NCBI RefSeq assembly: GCF_900215605.1
Contig: NZ_OBEL01000002.1
Span: forward strand, 558,001 to 622,000
DNA: 64,000 nucleotides
Direction: 5' to 3'
Origin: Cohaesibacter gelatinilyticus
Lineage (GTDB): Bacteria; Pseudomonadota; Alphaproteobacteria; Rhizobiales; Cohaesibacteraceae
Shown: positions 17,424-25,441 of the stretch, one piece after another
Layout: each line of letters starts with the position of its first letter
Numbering within the stretch: the stretch's first letter is position 1
The notes under the pieces: model-generated
The model's database searches: none
What the model was told of the DNA's origin: nothing
What the model saw: the letters and a program-made list of their open reading frames with translations, nothing else
Made by a program: the position numbers and the translations under genes

Positions 17424-17513
17424 GGTTCTATATCCTTGTTTCCAAATATACGTATGAAACACAAAAGCCACGCTCCCGGGAGGAATGAAGCGTGGCTGGC
17501 TGGTCAGATCGGC

Positions 17514-17930
17514 TTACTGCCAGATATTGATCTTGAACTTGCTGCCATTTCTGCAGACTTTTTTGGGAGAGTCGTAATACCAATATTGGGCATTGTTCCA
17601 GCGACCGTTGGATTTCAATGTGCGATATTTCACCCGGATCTTTGTCTCGGTCCGGTTCACCTTTTCCAGATTGTGTGTTCTGCGGAACTTTGCACCCGGC
17701 TGCATGATGAAATCGCGGATCGGCTCGGAGCGCCATTTGCGTTTGGCATAATCATAATAGTCGATATCAAACAGGCGAACGGTCTTGGAGGATTTGTTGT
17801 CGACATGAAGCTTCACATTCTTGCAGATATTGAAAGCAGCTTCTGCTGGTGTCGAAACGGAGAAAGACAGGCAGGCAGCAGAAACAAGTGCGGCGGCTGC
17901 ACAAAGTGAGATTTTGCTAAAAGTATTCAT
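17514..17930 (-). CDS. Small secreted basic protein of unknown function
   Basis: 138 residues with a clear signal peptide (KISLCAAAALVSAACLSFSVS, cleavage after AEA near 31). The mature chain is rich in K, R, Y and W and has two cysteines (FNICKNV and KKVCRNG) near its two ends, likely a disulphide-closed beta fold. No family is recognised. It lies upstream of and in line with the VWA gene, so the two may form an operon; the shared palindromic box is about 100 bases upstream. Confidence 0.7.
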   Translation of the reverse strand: MNTFSKISLCAAAALVSAACLSFSVSTPAEAAFNICKNVKLHVDNKSSKTVRLFDIDYYDYAKRKWRSEPIRDFIMQPGAKFRRTHNLEKVNRTETKIRVKYRTLKSNGRWNNAQYWYYDSPKKVCRNGSKFKINIWQ

Positions 17931-18025
17931 TGGTCATTTCCCTCTGGGTAGGCCCCGGCTCGGTTGGGGCTGAAGCTGTTGTGAAGTTCGATGTAAGGAA
18001 AATGCCAAATGTTCAAGGCTGACTG

Positions 18026-18042
18026 TATGGGGTCAACACCCC
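18026..18042 (-). promoter_or_regulatory. Shared 17-base box, site 3
   Basis: The minus strand reads GGGGTGTTGACCCCATA, matching sites 1 and 2. In this orientation it faces the secreted protein/VWA operon (start 17930). The palindromic core also lies upstream of the EF-hand gene on the other strand, where the sequence after it (AAAAGAACGCAA) resembles that after site 1. Confidence 0.5.
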
Positions 18043-18146
18043 AAAAGAACGCAAACTTTGACAAGCTGCATCAAAGGCCTGCATGATGCGCACCGTGTCA
18101 TCTTCACCAGAAAATGCGGATTTTGACCAGGATCTGGGGGACAATC

Positions 18147-18566
18147 ATGAGGATCAGAAGATCAAAGCCTCTGCACTCCCGCGCGCCGACAGCAAAGGCC
18201 CAAGCAGACAATCGGCAAATAGGACAGTCAGGAATGCACCCATCGACACCGTTGATTGCCATTGCATCCATAGTCACGGTCTTCATGAGTACCGGCAGCC
18301 TTTGGGCTGAAAAAGTCAAAGCAAACCGAACCGAGATCAATGCCTTCATCAAGGCTGACACAAATGCCGATCAGAAATTGAACAAAAGCGAATTTCGCAC
18401 TTTTGTGAATCTGATGGCAACGGCGGGGCAGCCCGCTGCGAAACGCATCCGCTTTTTTCGTGCCTATGGCTTTGCCTTTTCAATTGTAGACAAGGATAAG
18501 AACGGAATATTGTCACCCATCGAGCTACGGACTGCCGATAACGATTTCCGATCCGGCAAGCTCTGA
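18147..18566 (+). CDS. Secreted EF-hand protein
   Basis: Up to 139 residues with two calcium loops: DTNADQKLNKSE and DKDKNGILSPIE, each with acidic residues at positions 1, 3, 5 and a glutamate at 12. A signal peptide (PLIAIASIVTVFMSTGSLWA) begins at an internal methionine at 18234, preceded by AGGA, so translation may really start there (110 residues); the ATG at 18147 has GGGGGA seven bases upstream. It is divergent from the secreted protein/VWA operon and shares its regulatory region, fitting an envelope calcium-linked set. Confidence 0.7.
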   Translation: MRIRRSKPLHSRAPTAKAQADNRQIGQSGMHPSTPLIAIASIVTVFMSTGSLWAEKVKANRTEINAFIKADTNADQKLNKSEFRTFVNLMATAGQPAAKRIRFFRAYGFAFSIVDKDKNGILSPIELRTADNDFRSGKL

Positions 18567-18989
18567 AACAACCATCCCATCCCGACCAACCCGGCAATTG
18601 CCTTGACCGAGACACACCCAATATCAGCGCCACCAGAAACCGATCACGCCAATGATCAGCGCACAATAGATGGCCCATATTTCATTCCCTGATCAAAAGC
18701 ATTCTGCAGGTTGCTCTGACACATACAGAGCCGGCTCTATTCAGGTTTTACGCAAGACGCACAGAAGGGAAGATCCGCTTTCTGATTTTCTGTCATCCTT
18801 TGAATATCAGGATGCGCAAGGGGGTCCCGGTCGAAATTTGCCCCATCATGAAACCCATCATCTGTTTGCAACAGTCGTTTCCAGAGGCGTGCAAGATATG
18901 CTGTCATAGTCTGTATCATGCCCCAATTATCGCGGACATTGTCGCAATTCGGAATCGACTTCGAAAGGCAATGTGTTTAGTTTATCTAA
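18567..18989. other. Intergenic stretch, no gene assigned
   Basis: About 420 bases between the EF-hand and LysR genes. On the minus strand around 18610-18680 a short frame gives a membrane-like end (WAIYCALIIGVIGFWWR, stop) but it has no start codon before an upstream stop, so it is at most a remnant. Otherwise nothing is seen. Confidence 0.4.
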
Positions 18990-19919
18990 ATGCAAAATCT
19001 CAACAGCCTTTCGATCTCATCACTCAGAACCATAGAAGTGCTTGCCAGGCACAGCTCCATGCGCAGTGCAGCAGAAGAGCTGGGCGTGACGGTTGGCGCA
19101 CTCAGCCAAAGACTGGCAAAAACAGAAGCTGCTTTGCAACAAACGCTGTTTGTGCGCTCCTCCACCGGACTGCAACCAACGGACATTTGCATTGAGATTG
19201 CCCCAAGACTGACATCAGTCTTTCAGGAATTGTCGAACATTGTCTCGGACATAAGGGACAACAACCAGAACACCCTGACGGTCACCGTTGCCACTATCAT
19301 TGCAAGCCGTTGGCTTATATGGAGAATAAAGAAATTCACCGATCAGAATCCTCACATTTCCTTGCGTATTCTACCCACGAATGATGTGGTCGATCTGGAG
19401 AATTCCGAGGTTGACATCGGCATCCGGGTTGGAGCCAATTTTGGATCAGACGATGGTGTCACCAAATTGCTGGACAAGCACGTCTTTCCAGTCTGCTCGC
19501 CCGGCATTGCCGCACAAATCAAAACACCCGCAGATATCTTGAAATTTCCGATCATTCGCGAGAATGACGAATTCATAGGTTGGAAGCCATGGCTCGCTGA
19601 AGTCGGTCTTTCAGGACAAGATCTGATCCCCGGCCCCACCTATGCGGACGGCTCTTTGTGTTTAGATGCAGCGATGACCGGACAAGGGATCTTCATGGCA
19701 TGGGAAATCGTTGCTTGCGATGCTTTGGAGCGAGGATTGGTTGTCTCTCCCTTCGACATACGATCAGACCTCGGGTCAAGCTATTGGTTTGCCTGCAGCA
19801 AACGATCCGAGCGCAATCCAAGTGTCAGGAAGTTCAAATCCTGGCTGATGGATGAGCTCGAATGTTCATTGGCAACCTGGAACAAACAGTCTGATAGCAA
19901 AGATGGTCCAGAAGGATGA
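18990..19919 (+). CDS. LysR-family regulator (GcvA-like)
   Basis: 309 residues. The helix-turn-helix is at about 9-66 (SSMRSAAEELGVTVGALSQRL) with the GcvA-type variant GALSQ in place of the usual AVS; the effector-binding domain follows with DIGIRVG, typical of the GcvA/AmpR subgroup. It converges with a TetR gene, six bases apart at the 3' ends, so its neighbours give no clear target. The start ATG has no strong ribosome site; no alternative is better. Confidence 0.85.
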   Translation: MQNLNSLSISSLRTIEVLARHSSMRSAAEELGVTVGALSQRLAKTEAALQQTLFVRSSTGLQPTDICIEIAPRLTSVFQELSNIVSDIRDNNQNTLTVTVATIIASRWLIWRIKKFTDQNPHISLRILPTNDVVDLENSEVDIGIRVGANFGSDDGVTKLLDKHVFPVCSPGIAAQIKTPADILKFPIIRENDEFIGWKPWLAEVGLSGQDLIPGPTYADGSLCLDAAMTGQGIFMAWEIVACDALERGLVVSPFDIRSDLGSSYWFACSKRSERNPSVRKFKSWLMDELECSLATWNKQSDSKDGPEG

Positions 19920-19925
19920 AGTCCC

Positions 19926-20525
19926 CTACCCGACCAAGCCGGCAATTGCCTTGACCGAGGCGCGGGTTGCGCATTCTACACTGGCTCGTTCCTGTCCGCT
20001 GCGCGTGCGGGTGCCAAGGGAAAGAAAGACCGAAAGAGCCAGTTCGGTGGCCGCGTTCAATTGCGCATCAGGACAATCAGGGTGATGCTTTTGCACACAG
20101 CGTGTAATGGCCCGGCGAACTCGCTCCAACGTCTCTCCCAGATACGCCCTGATCTGATCGTTGGAAGGGGCATCAGCTATCGCATTTGAAAAGACAAGGC
20201 AACCAAGCCCTCTATCGTCTCCTGCCTCGTAATAATACTCGATCAGCCCGGCATAAAAGCCCCAAAGCGCAGCTTCGAAACTCTCGGCCTCCACAAACAC
20301 CCCACCAAGCTCAGCAGCCAATTCCTCGGTTCGGTGCCGCAGACAACCCAGATACATGTCTTCCTTGTTGCCAAACGCTCTGTAGAGGCTGGGCCGGTTC
20401 AAACTGGTGACCTTTGCTATGTCATCCAGCGACGTTGCCGCAAAGCCTTGCCGCAGGAACAGATCCTGCATCGCCTCATTGACCGCATCTTCATCAAACT
20501 GCCTCGGGCGTCCACGTTTATTCAT
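19926..20525 (-). CDS. TetR-family regulator
   Basis: 199 residues. Basic start KRGRPRQFDEDAV, DNA-binding helices at about 8-55 with LDDIAKVTSLNRPSLYRAFGNKEDMY, then the all-helical ligand domain with a TetR_C-like ending. I start at 20525 (MNKRGRPR); another ATG is at 20543. It is divergent from the HD-domain hydrolase (20656) across 130 bases, so it probably represses that gene. No clear operator palindrome was seen between them. Confidence 0.85.
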   Translation of the reverse strand: MNKRGRPRQFDEDAVNEAMQDLFLRQGFAATSLDDIAKVTSLNRPSLYRAFGNKEDMYLGCLRHRTEELAAELGGVFVEAESFEAALWGFYAGLIEYYYEAGDDRGLGCLVFSNAIADAPSNDQIRAYLGETLERVRRAITRCVQKHHPDCPDAQLNAATELALSVFLSLGTRTRSGQERASVECATRASVKAIAGLVG

Positions 20526-20655
20526 TTCTGTACCGTTTCGCATATAAATATTGACCGCCCCTTATTTTTATGCGATCCAGTACACAATTCAAGTCCAAAC
20601 TTACCTCATGTCCTTCATTTCGACAATGATCAGGCACTTTTCGCAGGAGTCCCCA

Positions 20656-21288
20656 ATGCCCATTTTCAATGATGTCTCCATTCCCGACAGTCAGATGTGC
20701 AAGACAGCACTGGAATTTGTCAAAGCCAGTCACGAGCCTTTTCTGCTCAACCATGTCATGCGGACCTACTTTTTCGGCTCACTGGCTGCGCAGCGGGCCT
20801 CTGCCAAACTGGATCAGGAGATGTTCTTTCTGGGAGCAGTGATGCATGATCTGGGGCTGGTGGAAGACTATGTACGCGACAATCGCTTTGAGATTGATGG
20901 CGCAAATGCAGCAGCCGACTTCCTTCTCGGGGCAGGCTATCCGGACGACAAGATCGAGATTGTCTGGGATGCCATTGCCCTGCACACCACATTGGGCATT
21001 CCCCAAAGCAAACGACCCGAAATCGGGTTGGTCCAACTGGGTGCTGGCATCGATGTCGGCGTGGTACCATTGGAAATGCTCGACAGCCAATTCGTCGATG
21101 AAGTGCTGGTCGAATATCCCCGTGCCGATTTCAAGAACAAAATGCTCGAACGCATTGCAGAGGTTGTTGGCCGCAAGCCCCATATGACCATGCACACCTT
21201 TGCCGAGGATATACTGGAACGTCATGTCGAGGGCCATCACCGCCACAATTTCTGCGATGCCATGCATGGCTCTGCCTTTGCCGAATGA
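20656..21288 (+). CDS. HD-domain hydrolase (cyanamide hydratase-like)
   Basis: 210 residues. The HD metal site is H35 in LLNHVMRTYFFG and the pair in GAVMHDLGL, followed by a later histidine in DAIALHTTLGI and an aspartate in AGIDVG. This order, with FEIDGANAAADFL, is that of the HD group that includes fungal cyanamide hydratase, so the substrate may be a small nitrile or a phosphate ester; I cannot decide. AGGAG six bases before 20656 fixes the start. A strong terminator follows. Probable target of the divergent TetR. Confidence 0.75.
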   Translation: MPIFNDVSIPDSQMCKTALEFVKASHEPFLLNHVMRTYFFGSLAAQRASAKLDQEMFFLGAVMHDLGLVEDYVRDNRFEIDGANAAADFLLGAGYPDDKIEIVWDAIALHTTLGIPQSKRPEIGLVQLGAGIDVGVVPLEMLDSQFVDEVLVEYPRADFKNKMLERIAEVVGRKPHMTMHTFAEDILERHVEGHHRHNFCDAMHGSAFAE

Positions 21289-21299
21289 CATTCCCAGAT

Positions 21300-21327
21300 G
21301 CGCCTCGCATCCCGCTCTGCGAGGCGC
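21300..21327 (+). terminator. Terminator of the HD gene
   Basis: Perfect 10-bp arms GCGCCTCGCA/TGCGAGGCGC with an eight-base loop, 12 bases after the stop codon. No U-run follows. Confidence 0.55.
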
Positions 21328-21432
21328 TCCACGCCGCAGCATCAATCACACCCTCACAATCTTGCAGCAAATGGCGACTATGCGGATAAAGTAAAGATCG
21401 ATCTCTTGGAACCAAGATCTGCTTTCATTGAT

Positions 21433-22026
21433 TTAGGCAGCTTGCGTTCCAAGTTCAGATATTTTTTTTGACCAGACCTCAACTGTCGCAGGTTCCGGGT
21501 GACTGGCTCCTGAAAAGTGAGTGATGCGTGTGGGTTTGAAACCCACAAACCCAAGTATTTGTCCACGCAACTGATGCACCATCGCGTATTTATAGATAAA
21601 GCGGAAAAACCAGTTCGGCGTATCTGATGTCATTATCACACGCGCAGACCGTCCTTTTAGCAACGGAGAAGGAAGGCCCAATCGGGATGTGTTACGTGTA
21701 TCAAATGCTTCACCCGGCAGAAGGATCCGGTCGATAAGCCCTTTGAGTTTGGCTGGCAGTCCGCCCCACCACATCGGCGTCAGCACCACCACATGCTCAC
21801 TCCATTTGAGATTATCCAAAACCACTTCAAGATCAGGTTCCAGTGGTTTGACGTTCTTATATCCACCATTTTCAAAATCAGGATCAAAATCCAGATCATG
21901 CAAATGAGTGATCCGTAAATCGTGGCCAGCCTTTTCTGCAGCATCCGAGTATTTCTCAGCAAACAGCTTTGAAAGCGAGGACTCGGCGGGATGCCCATTG
22001 AGAATGTAAATGCGTTTGATTGTCAT
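21433..22026 (-). CDS. NAD(P)H quinone oxidoreductase (flavodoxin_2 fold)
   Basis: 197 residues of the NQO1/KefF-like family. The FMN phosphate loop is in ILNGHPAESSLSK, and the flavin-contact loop VVLTPMWWGGLPAKLKGLID is typical. It would reduce quinones by two electrons, avoiding radical formation. AAGGA lies eight bases before the ATG at 22026 (an ATG at 22035 would overlap it). It is divergent from a TetR gene with two palindromic operators between them, so induction by the TetR ligand is likely. Confidence 0.85.
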   Translation of the reverse strand: MTIKRIYILNGHPAESSLSKLFAEKYSDAAEKAGHDLRITHLHDLDFDPDFENGGYKNVKPLEPDLEVVLDNLKWSEHVVVLTPMWWGGLPAKLKGLIDRILLPGEAFDTRNTSRLGLPSPLLKGRSARVIMTSDTPNWFFRFIYKYAMVHQLRGQILGFVGFKPTRITHFSGASHPEPATVEVWSKKISELGTQAA

Positions 22027-22044
22027 GATAATCATTCCTTAAAT

Positions 22045-22087
22045 TGACCATGGTCATTTATTTGCATTATTATTGACCGCGGTCAAT
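22045..22087. promoter_or_regulatory. Paired TetR operators
   Basis: Two perfect palindromes with the same TTGACC-type half site: TGACCATGGTCA (22045-22056) and ATTGACCGCGGTCAAT (22072-22087), centres 29 bp apart, between the divergent quinone reductase and TetR genes. Their position at both start regions fits repression of both genes. Confidence 0.7.
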
Positions 22088-22106
22088 ATACGGTTTACAA
22101 AAAACT

Positions 22107-22682
22107 ATGAAACGAGCCACGCAACAAAGAACCTTGAAGACACGAGAACAGCTCATCAGCTCTGCTCGTGAAATAGTGATCAATGTCGGATATGAGGCTT
22201 TGCGTGTCGAAGAGGTTGTCAAAGGTGCCAAGGTTGCGAAAGGCACATTCTTTGCCCATTTCAAGGACAAAGACGCCTTGATGGACATTCTCATTGGAGA
22301 AAAAATTGATGATGTCCTCAATGAAATGGAAGCAAAGCCTCATTTCAGAACGGTCGAAGAACTCGTAGATAGCACGATGCCATTACTGTGCTTCATATCA
22401 AGCGAGCGATATGTATTTGATGTATTCCTGCGACTGTCTGGCGCGCTTGCAGTTGAGGAAATTGGAAATATTGCCACTACGATCTATCGACACGAGCGAA
22501 TTCTAGTCAATCAGTTGAAAGACAATCCATTTCGACAAGATGTTTCGACCGACTTACTGTCGGAAGGAATTCAGTCCTTTTGCATCAATGCGGTGGCATT
22601 GAGTTTTTGTGCTCTGCATAGTGATAAGGATATCAGGAATAGACTGACGACCTATCTAAATGCTTGGCTTTGCCCTCATTAG
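22107..22682 (+). CDS. TetR-family regulator of the quinone reductase
   Basis: 191 residues; helix-turn-helix at about 12-58 (YEALRVEEVVKGAKVAKGTFFAHFKDKDALM), followed by a helical ligand domain with no clear subfamily. It is transcribed away from the quinone oxidoreductase gene, and two perfect palindromes lie in the 80-base gap, which argues for autorepression and control of the oxidoreductase. GC content of this gene is visibly lower than its neighbours, a hint of separate origin. Confidence 0.85.
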   Translation: MKRATQQRTLKTREQLISSAREIVINVGYEALRVEEVVKGAKVAKGTFFAHFKDKDALMDILIGEKIDDVLNEMEAKPHFRTVEELVDSTMPLLCFISSERYVFDVFLRLSGALAVEEIGNIATTIYRHERILVNQLKDNPFRQDVSTDLLSEGIQSFCINAVALSFCALHSDKDIRNRLTTYLNAWLCPH

Positions 22683-22859
22683 CCGCCTTCATGGCTTGCA
22701 AGAAGTAGGTAGTAAAGACTCAAAGCAGTCATTCGCTACATTCAGCAAACTCGAATTGTGCAGACCGGGCAAACTTTGGCCGTAACTGCGCCGACATCCG
22801 CTGCCAGAATGGCACCCCATCAGCACGAGCTGTCTGAAGAGAAAACTGCTGGCGTCAGT
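22683..22859. other. Short intergenic space before the ArsR operon
   Basis: About 180 bases with no frame or repeat of note. Confidence 0.3.
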
Positions 22860-22895
22860 ATTATACCCATTGATTAATTAACGAATTGGTATAAT
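22860..22895 (+). promoter_or_regulatory. ArsR operon promoter and operator dyad
   Basis: Perfect arms ATTATACC (22860-22867) and GGTATAAT (22888-22895) bound an imperfect 36-bp dyad. The right arm contains the -10 hexamer TATAAT (22890-22895), so a repressor bound here would block RNA polymerase. The ATG at 22905 is only about ten bases past the -10, implying a very short or absent leader. Confidence 0.6.
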
Positions 22896-22904
22896 ATAGC
22901 CTTC

Positions 22905-23246
22905 ATGAATAATGACGAACAACTTGACGCAATTTTCTCTGCATTGGCCCACCCAACGCGGCGCGCCATTTTGGCACGGCTGGCCAAAGGCACCGCAACC
23001 GTGAATGAACTGGCAGAACCATTCGACGCGACATTGCCAGCGATTTCCAAACATATCCGGGTGCTGGAAGCTGCAGGTCTGGTTTCTCGCGGCAAAGAGG
23101 CACAATTCCGCCCCTGTGTCCTGGACACACAGCCGTTGCAGACCGTTGCGAGCTGGACTGACCAATATCGCTTCATCTGGGAAGGTCGCTTCGACGCAAT
23201 GGACCGAATTCTACAAGGAATGAAGGAACCGCCGAATGAGCAATGA
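22905..23246 (+). CDS. ArsR-family repressor
   Basis: 113 residues, the family's normal size, all one winged-helix domain: AIFSALAHPTRRAILARLAKG, VNELAEPFDATLPAISKHIRVLEAAGLV, then a beta wing ending in CVLDTQPLQ. No metal-binding CxCxxC motif is present, so it belongs to the non-metal group often paired with SRPBCC (AHSA1) genes, as here. It overlaps the next gene by 11 bases and heads a four-gene operon. A second ATG lies at 22911. Transcription probably starts next to the start codon. Confidence 0.9.
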   Translation: MNNDEQLDAIFSALAHPTRRAILARLAKGTATVNELAEPFDATLPAISKHIRVLEAAGLVSRGKEAQFRPCVLDTQPLQTVASWTDQYRFIWEGRFDAMDRILQGMKEPPNEQ

Positions 23247-23730
23247 AAAGAAGTGGGTGAAAATTGAGCGCGAATTTGACGCTCCGATTGAAACTATCTG
23301 GAACATGTGGACAGATCCGATCTTGTTCAAGGCATGGTACGGCCCCCGTGGTATGTCGATACCAGTCGCGGAAATGAACGTCACCGTGGGCGGAAAACGC
23401 AAGATCTGCATGGAAATGACTTCTCCCGAGCGCTCCATGAAGATGTGGTTCACCGGCATTTACAAGGAAGTCACGCGTCCGCATCGCCTCGTCTATACCG
23501 AGAGCATGTGCGATGAGGACGGCAAACTCATCTCACCCCAGTCGATGGGCATGCCGGTTGATTTTCCCGACATCACGGAAGTAATCGTGGAACTATCTGA
23601 ATCTGATGGAAAAACCTTGATGATCATGGTTCATGTCGGCGTCGAGACCGGAACAGCTGGTGCTGGCGGCTGGAACCAGGCATTCGACAAGCTGACCGAG
23701 TATCTTTCCGCAAAAGACAAGGCCGTCTGA
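23236..23730 (+). CDS. SRPBCC (AHSA1-like) protein
   Basis: 164 residues of the START/AHSA1 helix-grip fold: an opening REFDAPIETIWNMWTDPILFKAWYGPRGM, then KMWFTGIYKEVTRPHRLVYTES and a closing VETGTAGAGGWNQAFDKL helix. Such proteins bind hydrophobic ligands in a cavity; pairing with an ArsR repressor is very common and suggests that the ligand state is reported to the repressor. It overlaps both neighbours, so translation is coupled. Precise ligand unknown. Confidence 0.85.
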   Translation: MSNEKKWVKIEREFDAPIETIWNMWTDPILFKAWYGPRGMSIPVAEMNVTVGGKRKICMEMTSPERSMKMWFTGIYKEVTRPHRLVYTESMCDEDGKLISPQSMGMPVDFPDITEVIVELSESDGKTLMIMVHVGVETGTAGAGGWNQAFDKLTEYLSAKDKAV

Positions 23731-24155
23731 TGATCGTTCATATCCTGTCGGTTATCGCCTTCATGCTGGTGACATTTGCGGCACAGGGTGTGTCGCATTT
23801 CGTCATCAATGCCGATCACTTTGCGTCCATTGGTTTCCTGCGAGCCGAGCCAATCATGGCAATGGGCTTCGCCGTCATGATCATTCAGGGCGCCATTCTC
23901 AGTTTCAGCCTGCAAATCTGGAAGGGTGACGCTGTGCAAATAAAAGAGGGATTATTGATTTCCCTGATCTTTGGCGCATTCCTGGTCAGCTATATCGCAC
24001 TGACAGAACCGGCAAAATATGCTGTCCCTTCGATCACGGATTGGCTTCGCATCGAACTCGTTGTCGGCTTTTTGCAATTCGGGATCTTTGGTCTTGTTCT
24101 GGGTTGGCTACACCGCAGGTTCGGCTCTGAAAAAGCCCCGAAAGGAACCCCATGA
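23730..24155 (+). CDS. Four-helix membrane protein of unknown function
   Basis: 141 residues with about four hydrophobic segments (6-24, 45-63, 78-95, 110-128) and short loops. Its ATG overlaps the stop of the SRPBCC gene (TGATG) and its own stop overlaps the next ATG (ATGA), so it is firmly part of the ArsR operon. I do not recognise the family; operons of this kind often carry small DoxX-like or DUF1761-like membrane proteins. Confidence 0.7.
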   Translation: MIVHILSVIAFMLVTFAAQGVSHFVINADHFASIGFLRAEPIMAMGFAVMIIQGAILSFSLQIWKGDAVQIKEGLLISLIFGAFLVSYIALTEPAKYAVPSITDWLRIELVVGFLQFGIFGLVLGWLHRRFGSEKAPKGTP

Positions 24156-24730
24156 GACAGCTTGCAGCCCTGACATTTGTTACGCTTGATGGCGTGATGC
24201 AATCTCCTGGCATGCCAGACGAAGACCCTTCCGGTGGATTTACGCAAGGCGGTTGGGCAGCACCCTATTGGGAAGGCATCATGGCACAGGTCGAACGCCA
24301 TGCCATGTCCGAGCCATATGATATGGTGCTGGGTCGAACGACCTATGATATCTTCGCCGGCCACTGGCCGAAAGCACCAAAATCCGCACTGTCGGATCGC
24401 TTGAACGCCGCTTGCAAATATGTAGCGACTTCAGACCCGGACAGTTTGAAATGGGAGAACTCCCACCCGATCACAGGCAATATTGCTGAAAGATTTCGCT
24501 CTCTGAAAAAGCAGGACGGGCCGTTGTTGCAAGTGCATGGCAGCGCCCGGCTGATACAGACATTGATGGCTCATGAATTGATCGACGAATATCGCCTGTG
24601 GATTTTTCCAATCATAACTGGTGGTGGCAAACGGCTGTTTGAAGATGGCAGCACACCAAGTCAATTGAAGCTCACAAGATCTGAACCCAGCGAAAACGGC
24701 ACCATGATGCAGTTCTATCGCACCCGATAA
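24152..24730 (+). CDS. Dihydrofolate reductase-fold protein (RibD C-terminal-like)
   Basis: 192 residues of the RibD_C/YyaP family: opening LAALTFVTLDGVMQSPG, the NADPH-loop MVLGRTTYDIFAGHW, LLQVHGSARLIQTLM and ELIDEYRLWIFPIITGGGKRLFEDG. These proteins share the reductase fold but most have unknown substrates. It is the last gene of the ArsR operon (4-base overlap with the membrane protein) and converges with the deiodinase-like gene three bases away. Confidence 0.85.
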   Translation: MRQLAALTFVTLDGVMQSPGMPDEDPSGGFTQGGWAAPYWEGIMAQVERHAMSEPYDMVLGRTTYDIFAGHWPKAPKSALSDRLNAACKYVATSDPDSLKWENSHPITGNIAERFRSLKKQDGPLLQVHGSARLIQTLMAHELIDEYRLWIFPIITGGGKRLFEDGSTPSQLKLTRSEPSENGTMMQFYRTR

Positions 24731-24733
24731 CAT

Positions 24734-25441
24734 TCAACAGTGCACATCCGGTGATATCTCCATCGGTTTGCCACGCATGAGACGAATGTTGCGCAATATG
24801 AGATTGTTCCAGATCAGTCTGGGCAGCCCTCGCAGAAAATCCGCCATTGAGCCTTGTCCACCGGCACGCAATATCTTCCAGCTCACGGTTGGTGGCACCG
24901 GTTTGAACCAGGCTTTCAGATTGGCAGGCTTGCCCTGTTTGAGCAATGTCAGCGCCCGGGCGGTGATTTCAGGATTGTTCCAGTCCGATGCATAGACCAC
25001 ACAGCCATTGTGATTGATGATAAAAACCGAATTCGGATAGCCCCCATAGGCCTGATGGGCCGATCCATCCAGATCATCGACCAATATTCGGCGATTTTCC
25101 CCGTCCGAACGAAGACGCGCCGCACAGCTCTGCTTTTCCTCATCGGACTGATGCGCCGAGATCATGGTTCCCGGATGAGCTTCGCGCACATAAAGCACGG
25201 CAAAGCTGACATCTTTATGCTCATGATGCAGCGCACTCATGGTTTTCCGGCGTCCCTGAAACAAAGGGCAGGTCAGGCTACCCATTTCCAGCACAAGGAA
25301 AGAATTGTCAAAATCCAGCAGACGAGACTGCCCGCCTTCTGCAAGGGTCAGGTTGAAATCAGGAGCATTGGTGCCGGGTTGCGGTCCGCGAAAATTCACA
25401 AGGTCATAATCCTCGGCATTGAACTGACTATAATTATACAT
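24734..25441 (-). CDS. Deiodinase-like thioredoxin-fold protein
   Basis: 235 residues. The central thioredoxin-like domain carries MGSLTCPLFQGRRKTMSALH and VLYVREAHPG, the arrangement of iodothyronine-deiodinase-type proteins, with cysteine at the place where animal enzymes have selenocysteine. The C-terminal 60 residues are basic and specific to this protein. Bacterial members are redoxin-like with unknown substrates. The start overlaps the end of the MarR gene by eight bases, so the two are an operon under the MarR operator. Confidence 0.7.
   Translation of the reverse strand: MYNYSQFNAEDYDLVNFRGPQPGTNAPDFNLTLAEGGQSRLLDFDNSFLVLEMGSLTCPLFQGRRKTMSALHHEHKDVSFAVLYVREAHPGTMISAHQSDEEKQSCAARLRSDGENRRILVDDLDGSAHQAYGGYPNSVFIINHNGCVVYASDWNNPEITARALTLLKQGKPANLKAWFKPVPPTVSWKILRAGGQGSMADFLRGLPRLIWNNLILRNIRLMRGKPMEISPDVHC

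Noticed and set aside
18610-18680. Small membrane protein on the minus strand ending WAIYCALIIGVIGFWWR
   Set aside because: A stop lies a few codons upstream and there is no start codon, so it cannot be an intact gene.
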